From Rhizaria sp. SCN 62-66 (taxonomy: Eukaryota > Rhizaria, unplaced): a DNA stretch of 54,396 nucleotides. Of the stretch, positions 1 to 10,959 are shown piece by piece (position 1 is the stretch's first letter; each line of letters starts with the position of its first letter). The notes under the pieces are model-generated. The model worked only from the letters and a program-made list of their open reading frames with translations. It did not search any database and had not been told where the DNA came from. Where the stretch lies: positions 1 to 54,396 of the forward strand of contig MEDY01000195.1 in NCBI GenBank assembly GCA_001724265.1, written 5' to 3'. The position numbers and the translations under genes were made by a program.

Positions 1-345
1 CGTCTTGAACGTCTCGGCGGCCTTGAGCTGTTCGTTGTGGTGCATGTCCGTCAGGGCCTTCATGCGGTCCTGCAGGGCAAAGATCTTCTGCGACAGCGTC
101 GTCGCCGTCGTGCGGCGTGCGCGGGCAGCTGGTGGTTCAGCACTTGGACCGTAATCTCGGCCACAAACAGGGAGCGCATACCGCTCTACTCGTCGAGGTG
201 GTTGTCGGTGGCGTTGTCGTAGGCCTCCATGAGACTGTCGACAACGTGGGCGAAGCCGCTGTTGTTCATCTTGGTGAACCACGCGCTCGCGTCAGGTGTG
301 AAAACACCCGGCCTGATGAAGCCGCCGTCGGTCTGATAGGATAGC
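1..345 (-). pseudogene. Truncated or broken protein-coding remnant, continues past left edge
   Basis: Read on the minus strand from about 345, the sequence gives a protein-like frame (YQTDGGFIRPGVFTPDASAW, then KMNNSGFAHVVDSLMEAY). It passes an in-frame TAG at 188-186 and continues as SGMRSLFVAEITVQVLNH. Near 100-120 the coding signal moves to another frame (TTLSQKIFALQDRMKALTDM) and leaves the window. A TAA lies just upstream in the first frame (GACGTGTAAGACCAG). The fragment starts only about 90 bp past the stop of the upstream importin-like gene, which leaves no room for earlier exons, so a 5'-truncated, frameshifted copy is the simplest reading. I do not recognise the family. It could instead be a live exon with a sequencing error. 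Confidence 0.4.
186..188 (-). other. In-frame TAG inside coding-like remnant
   Basis: The codon lies between ...ATDNHLDE and SGMRSLFVAE on the minus strand, with protein-like sequence in the same frame on both sides. It is the weakest of the four in-frame TAG codons because the surrounding gene is damaged. Confidence 0.4.
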
Positions 346-366
346 TGGTCTTACACGTCGATGTCA

Positions 367-372
367 TTTATT
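367..372 (-). terminator. Candidate poly(A) signal AATAAA of the importin-like gene
   Basis: AATAAA on the minus strand lies about 65 nt downstream of the TAA stop at 440-438. The position is suitable for 3'-end formation of the importin-like transcript. Motif only. Confidence 0.4.
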
Positions 373-437
373 CAAAGCATACGCTCGATTTGCGCGCTGC
401 ACTGCGTACACGAGGAGGGTCTGCAACGCCACCGCAA

Positions 438-884
438 TTAGATGGCGTGGTCTAGCAGTGTCGCCAGCGGAACCGTGGTGCCCCGCATCACAGCGGCCAG
501 ATCGGTGACAAAGAGCCTGAACTTGCGGTCGGCGATGGCGAAGCTCTTGGCGGCGCCGTGGTCGCGGTAGGCCACGACAAGGTGCGCCATGAGCCCGGCC
601 ACCTTGCCGCGGTCCTCGGCCGCGATGTGCACGGCGGGGAACTGCGGGTGCGCGAAGGCGTCGCTGAGCCACGCGGCGACCAGGTCCGCGGGCGCTGAGT
701 AGAGTAGCGCGAGCAGCGCCGAGGCGGCGCGCGAGATCATGTCCTGCGGCAGCAGTGGGACTCCGCCCAGCGCGAAGATGAGCGCGCGCGCGAGCAGCCC
801 GCCTGCGCGCGCCGCGGGGGGAAACAAGACCACGGCCACCCCGGGCACAGCCACGCCGAAGTGTCTCTGCTGTTGTTGTTGCTG

Positions 885-933
<49 letters not shown>

Positions 934-3900
934 TGGCCGCGGGCGTGGGGGATTGCGGTGGCACCCTCCATGAGCATGGAGCCGAGCCCGATCTCGCGGC
1001 CGACCGAGTTGGCGGCGCAGCCCATGCTGCCCGCGCACAGGTCGCGGCCCTCGCAGCGGCCCGTGGTCTGCGACGACGGACACAGCCGCGCAAACGGCGG
1101 CGCGGCGCGGTCCACGTCGCGGAACGCGGCCGACATCCACAGCAACGCGCCGCGGCCGGCGCCCGACTCCGACACGCCGGGCCACGGCAGCGCGGCGGCG
1201 GCGACGGCGGGCGGCACGGCCAAGGCCGACAGCCCGCCGTCGGGCGCGCGCAGCAGCGGCGGTACCACTGTTGACAGCAGCAGCGCGTTGAACGCGTCGG
1301 CCTGCGCGAGCGCCGAGGACGTGCTGCAGCCGCCGCCGCCGCCGCCGCCGCCGCTGCTGCTGCCGCCGCCACCGGGGCTCGCGGCGCCCGCGGCGTTGTA
1401 GGCGGTGCGGCGCGGCGACGAGGCCAGCGCCGAGTCGCCCAGCAGATCTGGCCACGCGCCTGCGCTGGGGGAGCTGCTCCCGCCGTTGTGCGCCGTGCCG
1501 CCGAAGCCGTGCGCGCCCATCCCCATCCCCATCCTCATCCCGATGCCTTGGCCGCCGTGGCCGTGGCCGTGGCCGTAGCCGTCGGGGCTGCTGTGGCCGC
1601 CCCAGGTCGCGGCGCCGGCCGTCGAGTCGGGGGGCGCGAGCCCGCCTGTGCCGCCAGTGCCGCTGCCAGTGCTGTAGAGCACGCGCGAGCGCCACAGCGC
1701 GTCGTCGCGGGCCGCCGCGGTGTAAAAGGCCGTGACGAGCTCGAGCACAGCGCGGGTGAGCGCGCGGTCCGCGGCGGCCTCGGCCAGGCAGCGCGCGAGC
1801 AGCTCGGCGACCGTGGGCAGCAGGCCGCGCGAGAGGTAGAACATGGGCCCGTAGAGCAGGAACGTCTGGTCCGCCACGGCGGCCTCGGCGGCGGCCTCGG
1901 TAGCGTCGGCGCCCGCGCTGTCGGCGGCCGCGGCGCCGGAGAAGGTCGGCGCCACCCCCAGCCCGGCCGTGACGCACTGGCATAGCGCGGTGAGCGCGTC
2001 GGCGTGCGCGAAGACGACGCCCGTGGCGCCCGACGGCGAGTGGTAGTCGAGCCCCGGTGCCGCGTAGGCAGTCACCACGTCGGCCGAGTGCCGCAGGAAG
2101 GCCACGAGCGTGTCGGCGAAGATGGGGTGCGCGGCGGCCGTGTCGCCCATGCTCGTGATCGCGGCGCCCACCATGTACAGCGGCGGCGCCGAGAGCACCA
2201 TGGGGTACGATGACAGCGCGCGCGCGGCGGCGGCGGCGACGCCCTCTGCGGCCGCGGTGACGGCGAGGTCGGGCGAGAAGAGCACCGTGGGCGGCGGGAA
2301 CTGCGTGTAGATGAAGGACGTGAGCAGGCAGCAGCTGGGCGTGATGTTGTGCACGCGATTGCCGCACGTCTCGATCATGAGCGCCAGCACGTTCATCAGC
2401 ACCTCGACCGCCGACGTCAGCGGCGACTCAACGAACGACGACGAAGCGCTGTTGGCCCCGCCGCCGGTAGTCGCGCCGCCGCCTCCGCCGCCGCTGCCGC
2501 CGCCGCCGCCGCCCGCGCCGCTGCTGGAGAGGCCCATGGGGACGCGGCTGACGTACGTGCCCAGCGAGCGCGTGGCGCCGCCGTAGATGCGGTCGCGCTC
2601 GCTCACGGCGCCCGCGCCCGCGTACACGATCGTGGCGGGCGACTCGGGCATCTGCGGCCGCGCCGCGCGCGCGAAGGGCAGGCGCGCAAGCGCAGGCACG
2701 AGGACGCCGAACTCGTGCGCGCTGGGCGCGGCTTCGGCAGCGACCGTGGCGGCGGCCAAGCGAATCGTCTCGCCCGTCTCGACGCCCTCGACCGCGGGCG
2801 CCGCGGCCCCGCCGCCGCCGCCCGGCGCGCCGCCGGGGCCGCCGCTGTCCAGGTAGGGCGCGGGCACGGCCCAGGGCGTGAGCGGCTGCGGCAACTCGTC
2901 GAAGAGCGGCGGCGAGAAGGACAGCGGCGCGCCGTGCGGCGTGGTCAGCGAGACGAAGACAAAACGCTGGATGGACATGTTGTTGTAGGTGAAGACGTGA
3001 GAGAGCCCGCGCGAGGCCATGTTGAAGCACTCGATGTCCTCCTGCGCCAGGATGTGCGTCAGCGCGCTGAAGTCGAGTGGCACTGAGCCCGAGCCCGCGC
3101 CGCCTTCGCGTTGCAGCAGCTGCTGCTGCTGGTGCAGCTGGTCCTGCTGCTGCTGCTGCAGGTGGCGTTGGATCTGCTGCACGTTGGCGACGACCGAGGG
3201 CGCCGAGGTCGAGGCCGCCGCGGCCGCCGCGGCCGCCATCTGTGGCGTGTCGAGGCCCAACGCGCGCGGTAGCGCCGACGCGGCCTCGGGGCCCGGGCCG
3301 CAGACGCCGCAGGCCTGCGCCCACATGGCCGCGGCGGCGACGCGGCGGCCCACAAAGGCGGCGTTGAGCGTGGCGGCCGTGTCGGCGAGCAGCGCGCTCC
3401 AGCCGCGCGAGGCGGCAATGACGGCCTCGTTGGCCTGGATCAGCGGGCGGCACGCCGTCGCCGCGGCGGGCGCACCCAGCGCCGAGGGCAGGCGCGCCAT
3501 GACGCGCGCTAGCGACAGCGCAAACTGCGAGAGCGAGAGCGCGCCGAGGCAGGGCGGCGGCGCAAACGACACGAGCGCCGTCTCGAGCGTCAGCGAGGGG
3601 AAGTTGGGGTCGAACATGTGTGCGAGCGAGCCCGCGGCGTCGTGGTACGCGCCGGGTGAGGCAGCCCCACGCTCGATGGCCGCCAAGTGCTGCGCGGAGA
3701 AGATGGAGAAGAAGCCGGCGAGCAGTTCGACCGAGGCGGCGACGGTGCCGGCGCACTCGCGCGTGAGCGCCTCGAAGGCCGAGGCGGCAGGGTGCGAAGG
3801 CAGCAGCATCGCCATGCGCATGTCGTCAAACGCCAGCTCCATGTGCGCCTTGGCACCAGAGGCCGAGGAGAATGGTGGCAGCAGCGACGTGCGTGCGGCC

Positions 3901-6900
3901 CCGCCGCCGCTGCCCTCCTTGGCACCGCCGCCGCACGCGGGGGTGGGGTTGCGGATGGACTCGGCCAGGTCGATGCCCGCGGCGTGGGCCTGCGCGATGG
4001 CCGCCGTGGCCGCCTGCGAGAGTAGCGCCGAGGCGTGGATGAAGATGGTGTGGCAGCTCTGGCGCGGCAGCGGCGCGGCGGCGAGCGCGAGGCAGTAGAG
4101 GTAGCGGCCGATGGGCAGGATGAAGCGCGGCAGGCACTGCGGTAGCAGCCAGGCGTAGGTGGCAAAGAGCCGACACACAAGCAGCACGTACGTCGCGTCG
4201 GCCGTGGCGGCTTCCATGTTGGGGATCTGCGACATGACGGCCTGCAACACCTCCTCGCGGCCGCCGATGCTGCCAGTGCGTGGCCCGATGGGCTTGAGCG
4301 AGAAGAACTGCACCGCGGCGACGTTCGACGCCGCCGTGGCCGTGGCGGGGAATAGCGACAGCAGATGCTCGAACAGCGGGCCGAAGAGCAGCCGCAGGAT
4401 GTAGCACTGGTCGTGGTACGTCAGCGCCGCCGCCGCGCCTCCGGAGTCGGCGAAGTCGCCTCTCGCACCGCTGCTGCTGCTGCTATTGTTGTGGTTGTGG
4501 CTGCCGTGGTGGCTCGTCTCAGCCGCGGCGAGGCCCAGCAGCCGCGAGGACGTGCCGTCGCGGGACCAGCCGGCCGCGAAGCCCAGCCCGCCCCCCGCGG
4601 CCGCGCTCACCGAGCTGGCCGCGGCCTTCATCGCCTGGAAGCAAACAAGAAATACCAAAGCGGATGATTCGATATAAGGCAAAAGTGAGATCGAAAATGA
4701 GTTTTGAAATCCAATATAGAAAATATTAAAAACGCATGCATTAATGTTCGTTTTATATCGGTTTCGCTCTCTGAGCGGCGTACCTGTCGCTCCTTGGTGG
4801 CGAGCGTCTCTAGCGCCTCGCGGGTGTGGGGCGAGACCGACAGCAGACAGCGCAGCGTGGCCGACGCGAAGGCCGAGAACGGGATGTTCGCGAACAGACG
4901 CCGGATGTGGCTGGGCTCAGCGGCAAGCGCGGCGGCGGCGGCGTGGCCCATGTTGGCGACGAGGAACTCAGGCGGGTTGGCAAAGACGAGCGGCGACACG
5001 AAGGGCGGGAGTGGGTGCACCAAGTTGTGCTGGACGAGGTAGTCCAGGTCCGGGTGCGTGATGCCTAGCGAGCGGATCAGCAGGAACACGGCCGAGTGCC
5101 GCAGGATGGCGAAGAGGTCGCCGATGGCGTCCTCAACCTGCGCCACGTAGAGCTCGACCTCGTCCGACTGCTCTGGCTCGTCGTCCGAGCGCGAGCGCGT
5201 CACCACCACGGCCGCCAGCTCCACTTGCAGCGCGGGCGACAGCTCCAGCCACGCAGTCTCGGGGTAGAACGCGCCGTTCGCCGCCTCGCCGCCGCCGCCG
5301 CCCTTGCTGTTGAGGAAAGCGACGCGCGTGAAGTAGCACCCGTACGGGTTGTCGTCATTGTCGCAGTTGCCGTCCGCGCAGGCCTGAGCCCCAGTGTCCG
5401 CGCCCGCGCCGGCGCCCGCGGCGGCGGCGGCGGCGGCGGTGGCCGTACCGACGGTGGGCAGCCCCGCGGCGGCGAGCCCGCGGTTGGCGGCGGCGGTCAC
5501 CACGGCGGCGGGCGCGCCCGCGGCGGCGGCGGCGGCGGCCTCGGCCAGCGCGGCGGCCTCGGCGCCGGGACGCTCGCCGCCGCACAGCACGATGGGCGGC
5601 ACGGCGGCCGCGCCCGCGGTCGGCGAGGAGATAATGTTGCCCTGCGCGTCGAGCGAGCTGTCGCCCAGAGGCAGGGTCACGTCGCCGTTGTCGCCCTATG
5701 TGATCAGCAGAACAAAAGCAAAGGAAGGAACAAACGCGAAATGAGAATTTGAGAGGATATACGCGTTTTAGAGCGATGAGAATTTGGGGATAAAGATCGG
5801 GTATATAATAATAAGCTACATGTAGGAAATAACAAATATTTCCTGATGAAACAATTTATATGCGTCCGACATCCTCTGTTACGTGAAGCCTCGATGACGT
5901 ACCTGGCAGAGGATCCAGTAGGGCGCGAGGCCCGCCGAGGTGAGCTGCAGGATGAGCACGTGGAAGACGATGAGGCTGAGGCGCTCGCGCATGACGGCGC
6001 AGCGCTTGCGCGTGGGCACGGTCTGCAGCGCCGTGAAGTAGGGCATGACGAGCGCCGACACGCGCGTGCGCTGCGGGTGAGCCAGCATGCACACCATGCA
6101 GTTGGTCAGCGACAGGCTCGCGTTGTCGCCGTTGACGATATAGTACGTCTCGTATTCAGCAAGCGCCAGCGTCACCAGCGCGGCGGCGCGGGAGGCCGCG
6201 TCGGCCGCGACGGCGTCCATGTAGGCGCGCGAGAAATCCGAGTGGCACGGGAGGGGGATGCAGCCTTGGCTCGCGGCGGCAGCGGCCTGCGGGGAGGAAA
6301 TAACAAAGCGAATAGAAGAGAATATACAGTAGAGTATATGAGTGGAATTTGATAATATATTTTGCAAACATGTGTGAAATATAAAAGAGGCATCATTGAT
6401 TAAAAAAAGTATCATCGATAACGTCTAATATCACCATAAAGTAGCCCACACATACCTGGTCGCGCATGGGCACGAGCATTCTGTTGGCCGCGGCGCTGCC
6501 GCTGCCATTGGTGCTGCCGCTGCTGAGCGATGCGCTAACGGTGGCCTGCGCCCCCTGCACCCAGTCCTCGGTGTCCGGCACCGCGTAGCACGAGTAGGTG
6601 CGGCGGATGGCGAGCTTGGTGACGGCGGCCAACCCGCTGGCGAGGATGACGACAGTCTCGTCGTGGCCCGCGGGCCGCGGGTACGACTGCGCGGCGAGCG
6701 CCTCGGTGAGGATCGCGGCCGCAGTCTCTGTGTGCGGGTCGTGGGTCATGAGCGTGACGAGCGCGAGCGGCAGGAAGCCGCTGCCCGCGGTGCGCAGTGT
6801 CGCCACCGAGTCCAGCAGCGGCGCCCAGGCCGCCAGGCACGTCAACACGCGCGCCGTGAGCGTGGCCGGGAAGACGGCGTTGAGGTCCGCAGCGACGGCC

Positions 6901-7988
6901 ACGCGGCACAGCGGCGCGCCCACGTGCATGGTGAGGATGGAGCGTACGCGGACCAGCGGCGTGGGCAACAGAGCGGCCGCGGCCGCGGAGCCGGCCTCGT
7001 AGGCGGCGGCGTAGAGCGGGATCGCGTGAGGCGCCACCGCGGGGTCCGCCGAGAGCAGGAATGGGTACAACGGGGCCAGCAGGTGGTCGCAGAGCGCGAC
7101 GACCGAGTCCGCGAGCGCCGACAGCGCGGCCGACACTTCACTGTCGCGGCGGAACGAGAGCGCCGTGCGTGACCGCTGTTCCGCCAGCGCCGCCGCCAGC
7201 TCCAGCGCCAGCAGCGCCTCGGGGGGCGGGATGCCCGCGACCACGCCCGCGCCGGAGGTGGCGCTGGCGCTTGTGGCGGTGGAGGCGGAGGCGGCGGCGA
7301 GCGCGGCGGAGAGGAACTGGTCGACCGAGTTGTCGACGAGGGCCTGGAAGGCAGCGACGGAGGCGAGCTTGCTGGTGATGAGCAGCGCGAGCCGCGAGTA
7401 GGGGGAGCTCGGGGGCACAGGCGCGGGCGCCAGCGCGGCCGGCAGCCGCCACCAGTACTGGCCCTGCGTGCCCCGCATGCCGTGGGCCTGGGCCTGGGCC
7501 TGGGGGCCCTGGGGCGGGAGCTGGCCCTGTTGCCGCAGCTGCGCGTGCAGCGCGGCCAGGTCGCCCGCAGCCGCCGCGGCCGTCTACACCAGCACGGCGT
7601 GCATGGCGGCGCAGCGCAGCGAGAGGTGGTGCTGCAGCAAGCGGCGCACGCCGTCCTTCTCGTCCTCGCCCGCGGTGGTCCACACGAGACGCACCTTTTC
7701 CTCGACCAGCGACGCGCCGTAGTGTTGCGAGTGCGCCGCCGCGCACAGCGCGCTGTCGCCGCCCTGCAGCAGCGCGTGCGCCACGTCCCACGCGTACGGC
7801 GACGCCGAGAAGGCGTTCAGGAGCGTCTGCGCCGTGGGGTCGCCGGTGGTGTAGCAGGCCGAGATGATGGCCAGCAGCGTGTCGGCGGGGGGCGGCGCGG
7901 AGGGGTCGATGCCGAACGGCGCGCACGCGGCCGCCAGCGCGGCGAAACGCTCGTCAGCGGCGGCGGCAGCGGCGGCGGCGGCGGACAT
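438..7988 (-). CDS. Importin-13/transportin-3-like nuclear transport receptor, 2341 aa
   Basis: Four exons: 7988-6456, 6286-5903, 5695-4784, 4634-438. Donors are GTATG, GTACG and GTACG; acceptors are CAG, TAG and CAG. All junctions are phase 0 and the stop is TAA. The start is the ATG of MSAAAAAAAAADERFAAL. Residues about 35-150 (TLLAIISACYTTGDPTAQTL, then ASPYAWDVAHALLQGG) resemble the first HEAT repeats of the TNPO3/IPO13/Mtr10 karyopherins, and the C-terminus (LLYSAPADLVAAWLSDAF, then AIADRKFRLFVTDLAAVMRG) resembles the family's last helices. Such proteins carry cargo between cytoplasm and nucleus under Ran control. Known members are about 920-960 aa. The extra length here is low-complexity Ala/Gly/Ser loops and a polyQ tract at about residues 2177-2199. 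Codon 135 is an in-frame TAG. The family call rests on short conserved blocks; another HEAT-repeat protein is possible. Confidence 0.6.
867..935 (-). repeat. CAG/CAA trinucleotide tract encoding polyglutamine
   Basis: About 23 consecutive CAG or CAA codons on the minus strand near the C-terminus of the importin-like protein. The centre is a pure CAG run and the edge is interrupted by CAA. Long pure CAG runs are prone to length variation. No TAG occurs in the tract. Confidence 0.9.
4635..4783 (-). other. Intron 3 of the importin-like gene (149 bp)
   Basis: Starts GTACGCCG and ends TTGCTTCCAG. It is clearly AT-richer than the flanking exons. The two other introns of the gene are 6455-6287 (169 bp, GTATGTG...CCCCGCAG) and 5902-5696 (207 bp, GTACGTC...CACATAG). 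Confidence 0.75.
7584..7586 (-). other. In-frame TAG (codon 135) in the importin-like gene
   Basis: The codon follows ...CAAMHAVLV and precedes TAAAAAGDLAALHAQLRQQ in one GC-rich frame that runs uninterrupted for 376 more codons. No AT-rich stretch or plausible intron surrounds it. From my memory of TNPO3 and plant MOS14, this position falls on a conserved Gln after a Val/Ile (KIQ, KVQ), which suggests UAG = Gln. The alignment was made by eye. Confidence 0.75.
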
Positions 7989-9855
7989 GGTTCGGCGCGA
8001 GGACGCGGGCGCGTGTCTGTCTGGGTGGGGAGGGGGGCGGGGGGAGTGTTCAGTCAGACTGCGGTTGCGACTGAAAGGGTTACAAAGTGCGGGCGCGGGC
8101 GCAGACGCGAGAGGCACGCGCAGGGGCGGAAATGGGCGTAGAGAGTGTAGTGTGTAGTTGCAAGGGAAGATGATGCGCAGACAGGCGCGGAGATGGAGCC
8201 CGGGGGGGCGTGGATGCGAGGCGGGACGATGCGACGTCGGCCGGGCTTGCAGCTGGGAGAGACAGGTGTCTGGAGGGCTGGAGCGGCGGATAAACGAAGT
8301 GTTAAGAGTAGATTTAGGCAAATTCGTGCATGCAGTGATTAAGCGCGGTGCATATTTTCAAAGGCATATTGATTGTGGCGACAAAAACCAGGGTAGGAGT
8401 GCGGGAAGAGGGGGTGGAGTGAGAGGGAGACAAAAGCTCTATAGGAAGGATTTGGAGGAGATGCGGTCGTCACAGACAGAAATCTAATTGTCCACAATAT
8501 GCAATCAAGTCACAAACATCCGTGTTTGAAATTAGATTTCAATCTAAGATAATGTCGAAACCGGTTGAAGCGGAAATGCATTCGCGACCAAGCGTCTCGG
8601 TATCAGAAGAGCTGGGCTTTTTTTGCGAACCACAGCGGACGCGCAATGACCATGACCAATGATGACAAAAGTTCAGGCTTGTGACCGCATCGATATAAAG
8701 CACAGTTTTATTTGGAACATCTGCAGTAGCATAGCACAGGCGCTGTTTTCTCTTAGTGTTAATGCATGGCATCACGAGATTGTGCTGAGCTAATGCTGTC
8801 AGGAGTGAGGAGATTTTGCCATGCTCGAAGTTGAGTCGAAAAGGATAAGGGGCTGAGTTGTTTAAGTGGGTCATGTTTGAATGTGTATGTTATGTAGTTT
8901 TTAAGGTGGTCAAATGTGTGCTGTTGCGTTTAAAGGAGTTTGTTCAGTCATGCTCTCATCGCTGTGGACCTCAATCGAGGTCATGCTTGCTGTTCGCAAC
9001 AAAGAAAGTAGACAATGCTACTTGCGATATTGGATTGTAATGGCTACGATATGAATTAATCCCCGACTTTAGTATGCACATATACTATTTGTATTCTCTT
9101 GTGTGGTTTCATATCTTTACGCTGTACTCACGCCTCTAGAATGGTTGTGAGATGAGAGACTCGTTTCATGGTTATTGAGTCTCGGCTTTCCGTAATCCCA
9201 CGTCTAGTGCGTCGTAGAAAGTGAAAAATGACGTTCAACCTCGATTCTATTATTGTTACATGCGTGCAAACCACCATGTATGTTAATTTGATTGCCTAAT
9301 GTACACCTAAGACTGATGTTGCTTTACAGTGAGGCCTTGGGAGACAAGCAAGGAGGCAAAGACATTTGGTGGCGGGAGAATAAAACACGCAAACGCTGCG
9401 TGTCAATTTGCCCAGATCGACACCAACGACTGCGGCGTATACATACAGGCATTGCATATACTATATTCAAACGACAAACTCATATGTGTTGATCTTCTAT
9501 CGATTACGCCTCGATATGTGCTTTGCGTTGGATTCCTCGTCTTGACGGTCGAGGACGAGTCAGCAGGATCAAATCGCATTGGATCTCGATATAACCTCCG
9601 TCAAACGGGCTGCCACAAGCACGGCGCTACTAAATATGAGGTGATGTATTTGTCCCATTTACATCTTCACTATACTCTCTTAATGTGATGTCTAGCACCT
9701 CTTAAACTACCGCGCTCTCATCCGCGTCCAGACTCACCGTCCCTCTAATTTCCCTCGCACCGTCTGTCCAGTCCGTCTTTCTTTTTCTGCTCTCTTACAC
9801 TCTTGGCCAAACAACTCATCCTTGAGCGCCGACCCCCCATTGCGTGGCATTCACG
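7989..9855. promoter_or_regulatory. Divergent spacer between importin-like and SPCS2-like genes
   Basis: This 1.87-kb spacer must hold both promoters. Each start codon is preceded by a pyrimidine-rich leader on its own strand, for example CTTTCTTTTTCTGCTCTC upstream of 9856. I see no clear TATA box. A protease-like remnant lies at 9329-9500. An unassigned 111-codon open frame occurs on the minus strand at 8539-8874 and resembles nothing I recognise. No tRNA or other RNA gene was seen. Confidence 0.5.
9329..9688 (+). pseudogene. Fragment resembling the C-terminal half of a Ulp1/C48 cysteine protease
   Basis: The plus-strand frame contains FAQIDTNDCGVYIQALHIL. The spacing Q-x5-C-G, with Asp before the Cys and an aromatic residue after it, matches the catalytic Gln/Cys block of Ulp1/SENP (C48) SUMO proteases and of transposon proteins that captured this domain. 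I find no upstream His-Trp block in any frame, and base composition is closer to intergenic than to genic DNA. The frame may begin at an acceptor-like TTTACAG just before 9329. The likeliest reading is a decayed fragment of a mobile element or gene. A chance match is possible because only one motif supports it. Confidence 0.3.
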
Positions 9856-10476
9856 ATGTCCACTCCCGACACCCCCAACGCTGCTGCCGCAGCCTCGACT
9901 GTTGTTGCTCCCGCTTCGGTCGACTCAAGCTCTGCCGCTGCCGCTGCCGCTGCTGTGAGCGTCAACAGCGACGCCACCGCTGCCACCCAGTCTAACTCTG
10001 GCAGCGACAGTGACCGCGATCATGAAAATGACGGCAATGTCAGTTAGAAGACTGACAAGGCTGACAAGGCCCCTGTCGTCGCGGAGGCGCCCCAACACGT
10101 GGACATCACGGACCCGCTGGAGATCAAGCACGCGCTCGACTCGGCGCTCTACTCGCTCTTCGTCGACACCTACGGCTTTGCGCCCAACAACGTGCTATCG
10201 AACATCCGCATCGCGCTCTCGCTCGCGGGCGTCGCCATCGCCGGCGTCGCCTACCTGGTCTACAAGGACCTGCAGTCGCCGCACCACGTCGCCATGTCGC
10301 ACGCGCTCATCCTCGCCTACTTCGCGCTGCAGGTCGCGCTGACCGTGTTTACCATGTACTGCGTCGGCAGCGAGCTCGCGCGCTTCCAACCCCTCACCGC
10401 CGACAAGGCTGGGAAGAGCGGTTCCGGCAAGGGCGGGGACAGCACGCGCGCTGCTGCTGCTGCTATCAATGGTGCT

Positions 10477-10511
<35 letters not shown>

Positions 10512-10959
10512 TGTGATGGAGCTGTCCGCGGCGGCGCGCGGGGTTGTGTCATCGCTGCAGTCAGCGCAGCATGGGCTGCGGATCACCACGTCGCTGCCCC
10601 ACTACGAGACCGACTACACGGTCACTTTCGTCGTACGTCTAGAGCGAAACCGCGAACCACTACTCTGCAACAAACCAAGAAACATATCCCACAATTGCAT
10701 TTTTATTACTCTTATTTAATATCTGAATCAATCGAAGCTGCAATCAATCTGTACATTTGTAGCTCATATTGACTCACCTATATGCAATCCTCTTTAACTC
10801 AACCCCCGCTTACCGCATCTTGTCTCCGCGCAGCTGGGCGAGACGACGTGGTCGCAGACGTTGCAGATCACCGAGTTTTTCGACACGCGCGGCGTCTTCC
10901 TGCCCCAGCGCTTCACCGACGCGATCGAGCTCGCCGCCGTGAACCCCAAGCACAAGTAA
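9856..10959 (+). CDS. SPCS2: Signal peptidase complex subunit 2 (SPCS2/Spc25-like), 300 aa
   Basis: Two exons, 9856-10632 and 10834-10959. The intron is phase 0 and runs GTACGTC...CCGCGCAG. The stop is TAA. The N-terminal 80 residues are a Ser/Ala/Asp-rich leader. The conserved core follows: ITDPLEIKHALDSALYSLFV, then TM1 at about 117-136 and TM2 at about 147-167. A cytosolic C-terminal region contains a Gly-Ala repeat and ends LQITEFFDTRGVFLPQRF. This is the family's layout: two membrane helices with both ends in the cytosol and a final alpha/beta region ending in a phenylalanine-rich block. The subunit belongs to the ER signal peptidase complex, which removes signal peptides. Codon 64 is an in-frame TAG. 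No ATG lies between it and the conserved core, so without UAG decoding this gene would have no start. Confidence 0.8.
10045..10047 (+). other. In-frame TAG (codon 64) in the SPCS2-like gene
   Basis: The codon lies between ...DHENDGNVS and KTDKADKAPVVAEAPQHVDI. The frame is unbroken from the ATG at 9856 to the splice donor at 10633. The conserved domain begins about 20 codons later and no ATG lies between the TAG and that domain. This is the cleanest case for a sense UAG in the window. Confidence 0.8.
10482..10512 (+). repeat. GCGGGC tandem repeat encoding Gly-Ala dipeptides
   Basis: About five copies of a six-base unit in the cytosolic part of the SPCS2-like protein, giving (GA)n. It is preceded by a short GCT run encoding Ala. 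Confidence 0.8.

Noticed and set aside
364-2367. Long minus-strand open frame in another register of the importin-like gene, and similar long frames such as 11620-13863 (+), 16486-18591 (+) and 11478-13097 (+)
   Set aside because: They overlap strong exons, are Arg/Ala/Gly-rich as expected for out-of-frame GC-rich DNA, and lack conserved motifs or splice partners.
7478-7586. Intron as an explanation for the in-frame TAG in the importin-like gene
   Set aside because: The surrounding sequence is as GC-rich as the exons, has no pyrimidine-rich acceptor, and the frame is kept on both sides. The real introns here are AT-rich and start GTACG.
8539-8874. 111-codon minus-strand ORF in the importin/SPCS2 spacer
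   Set aside because: It has intergenic base composition, no recognised domain, and a length compatible with chance.
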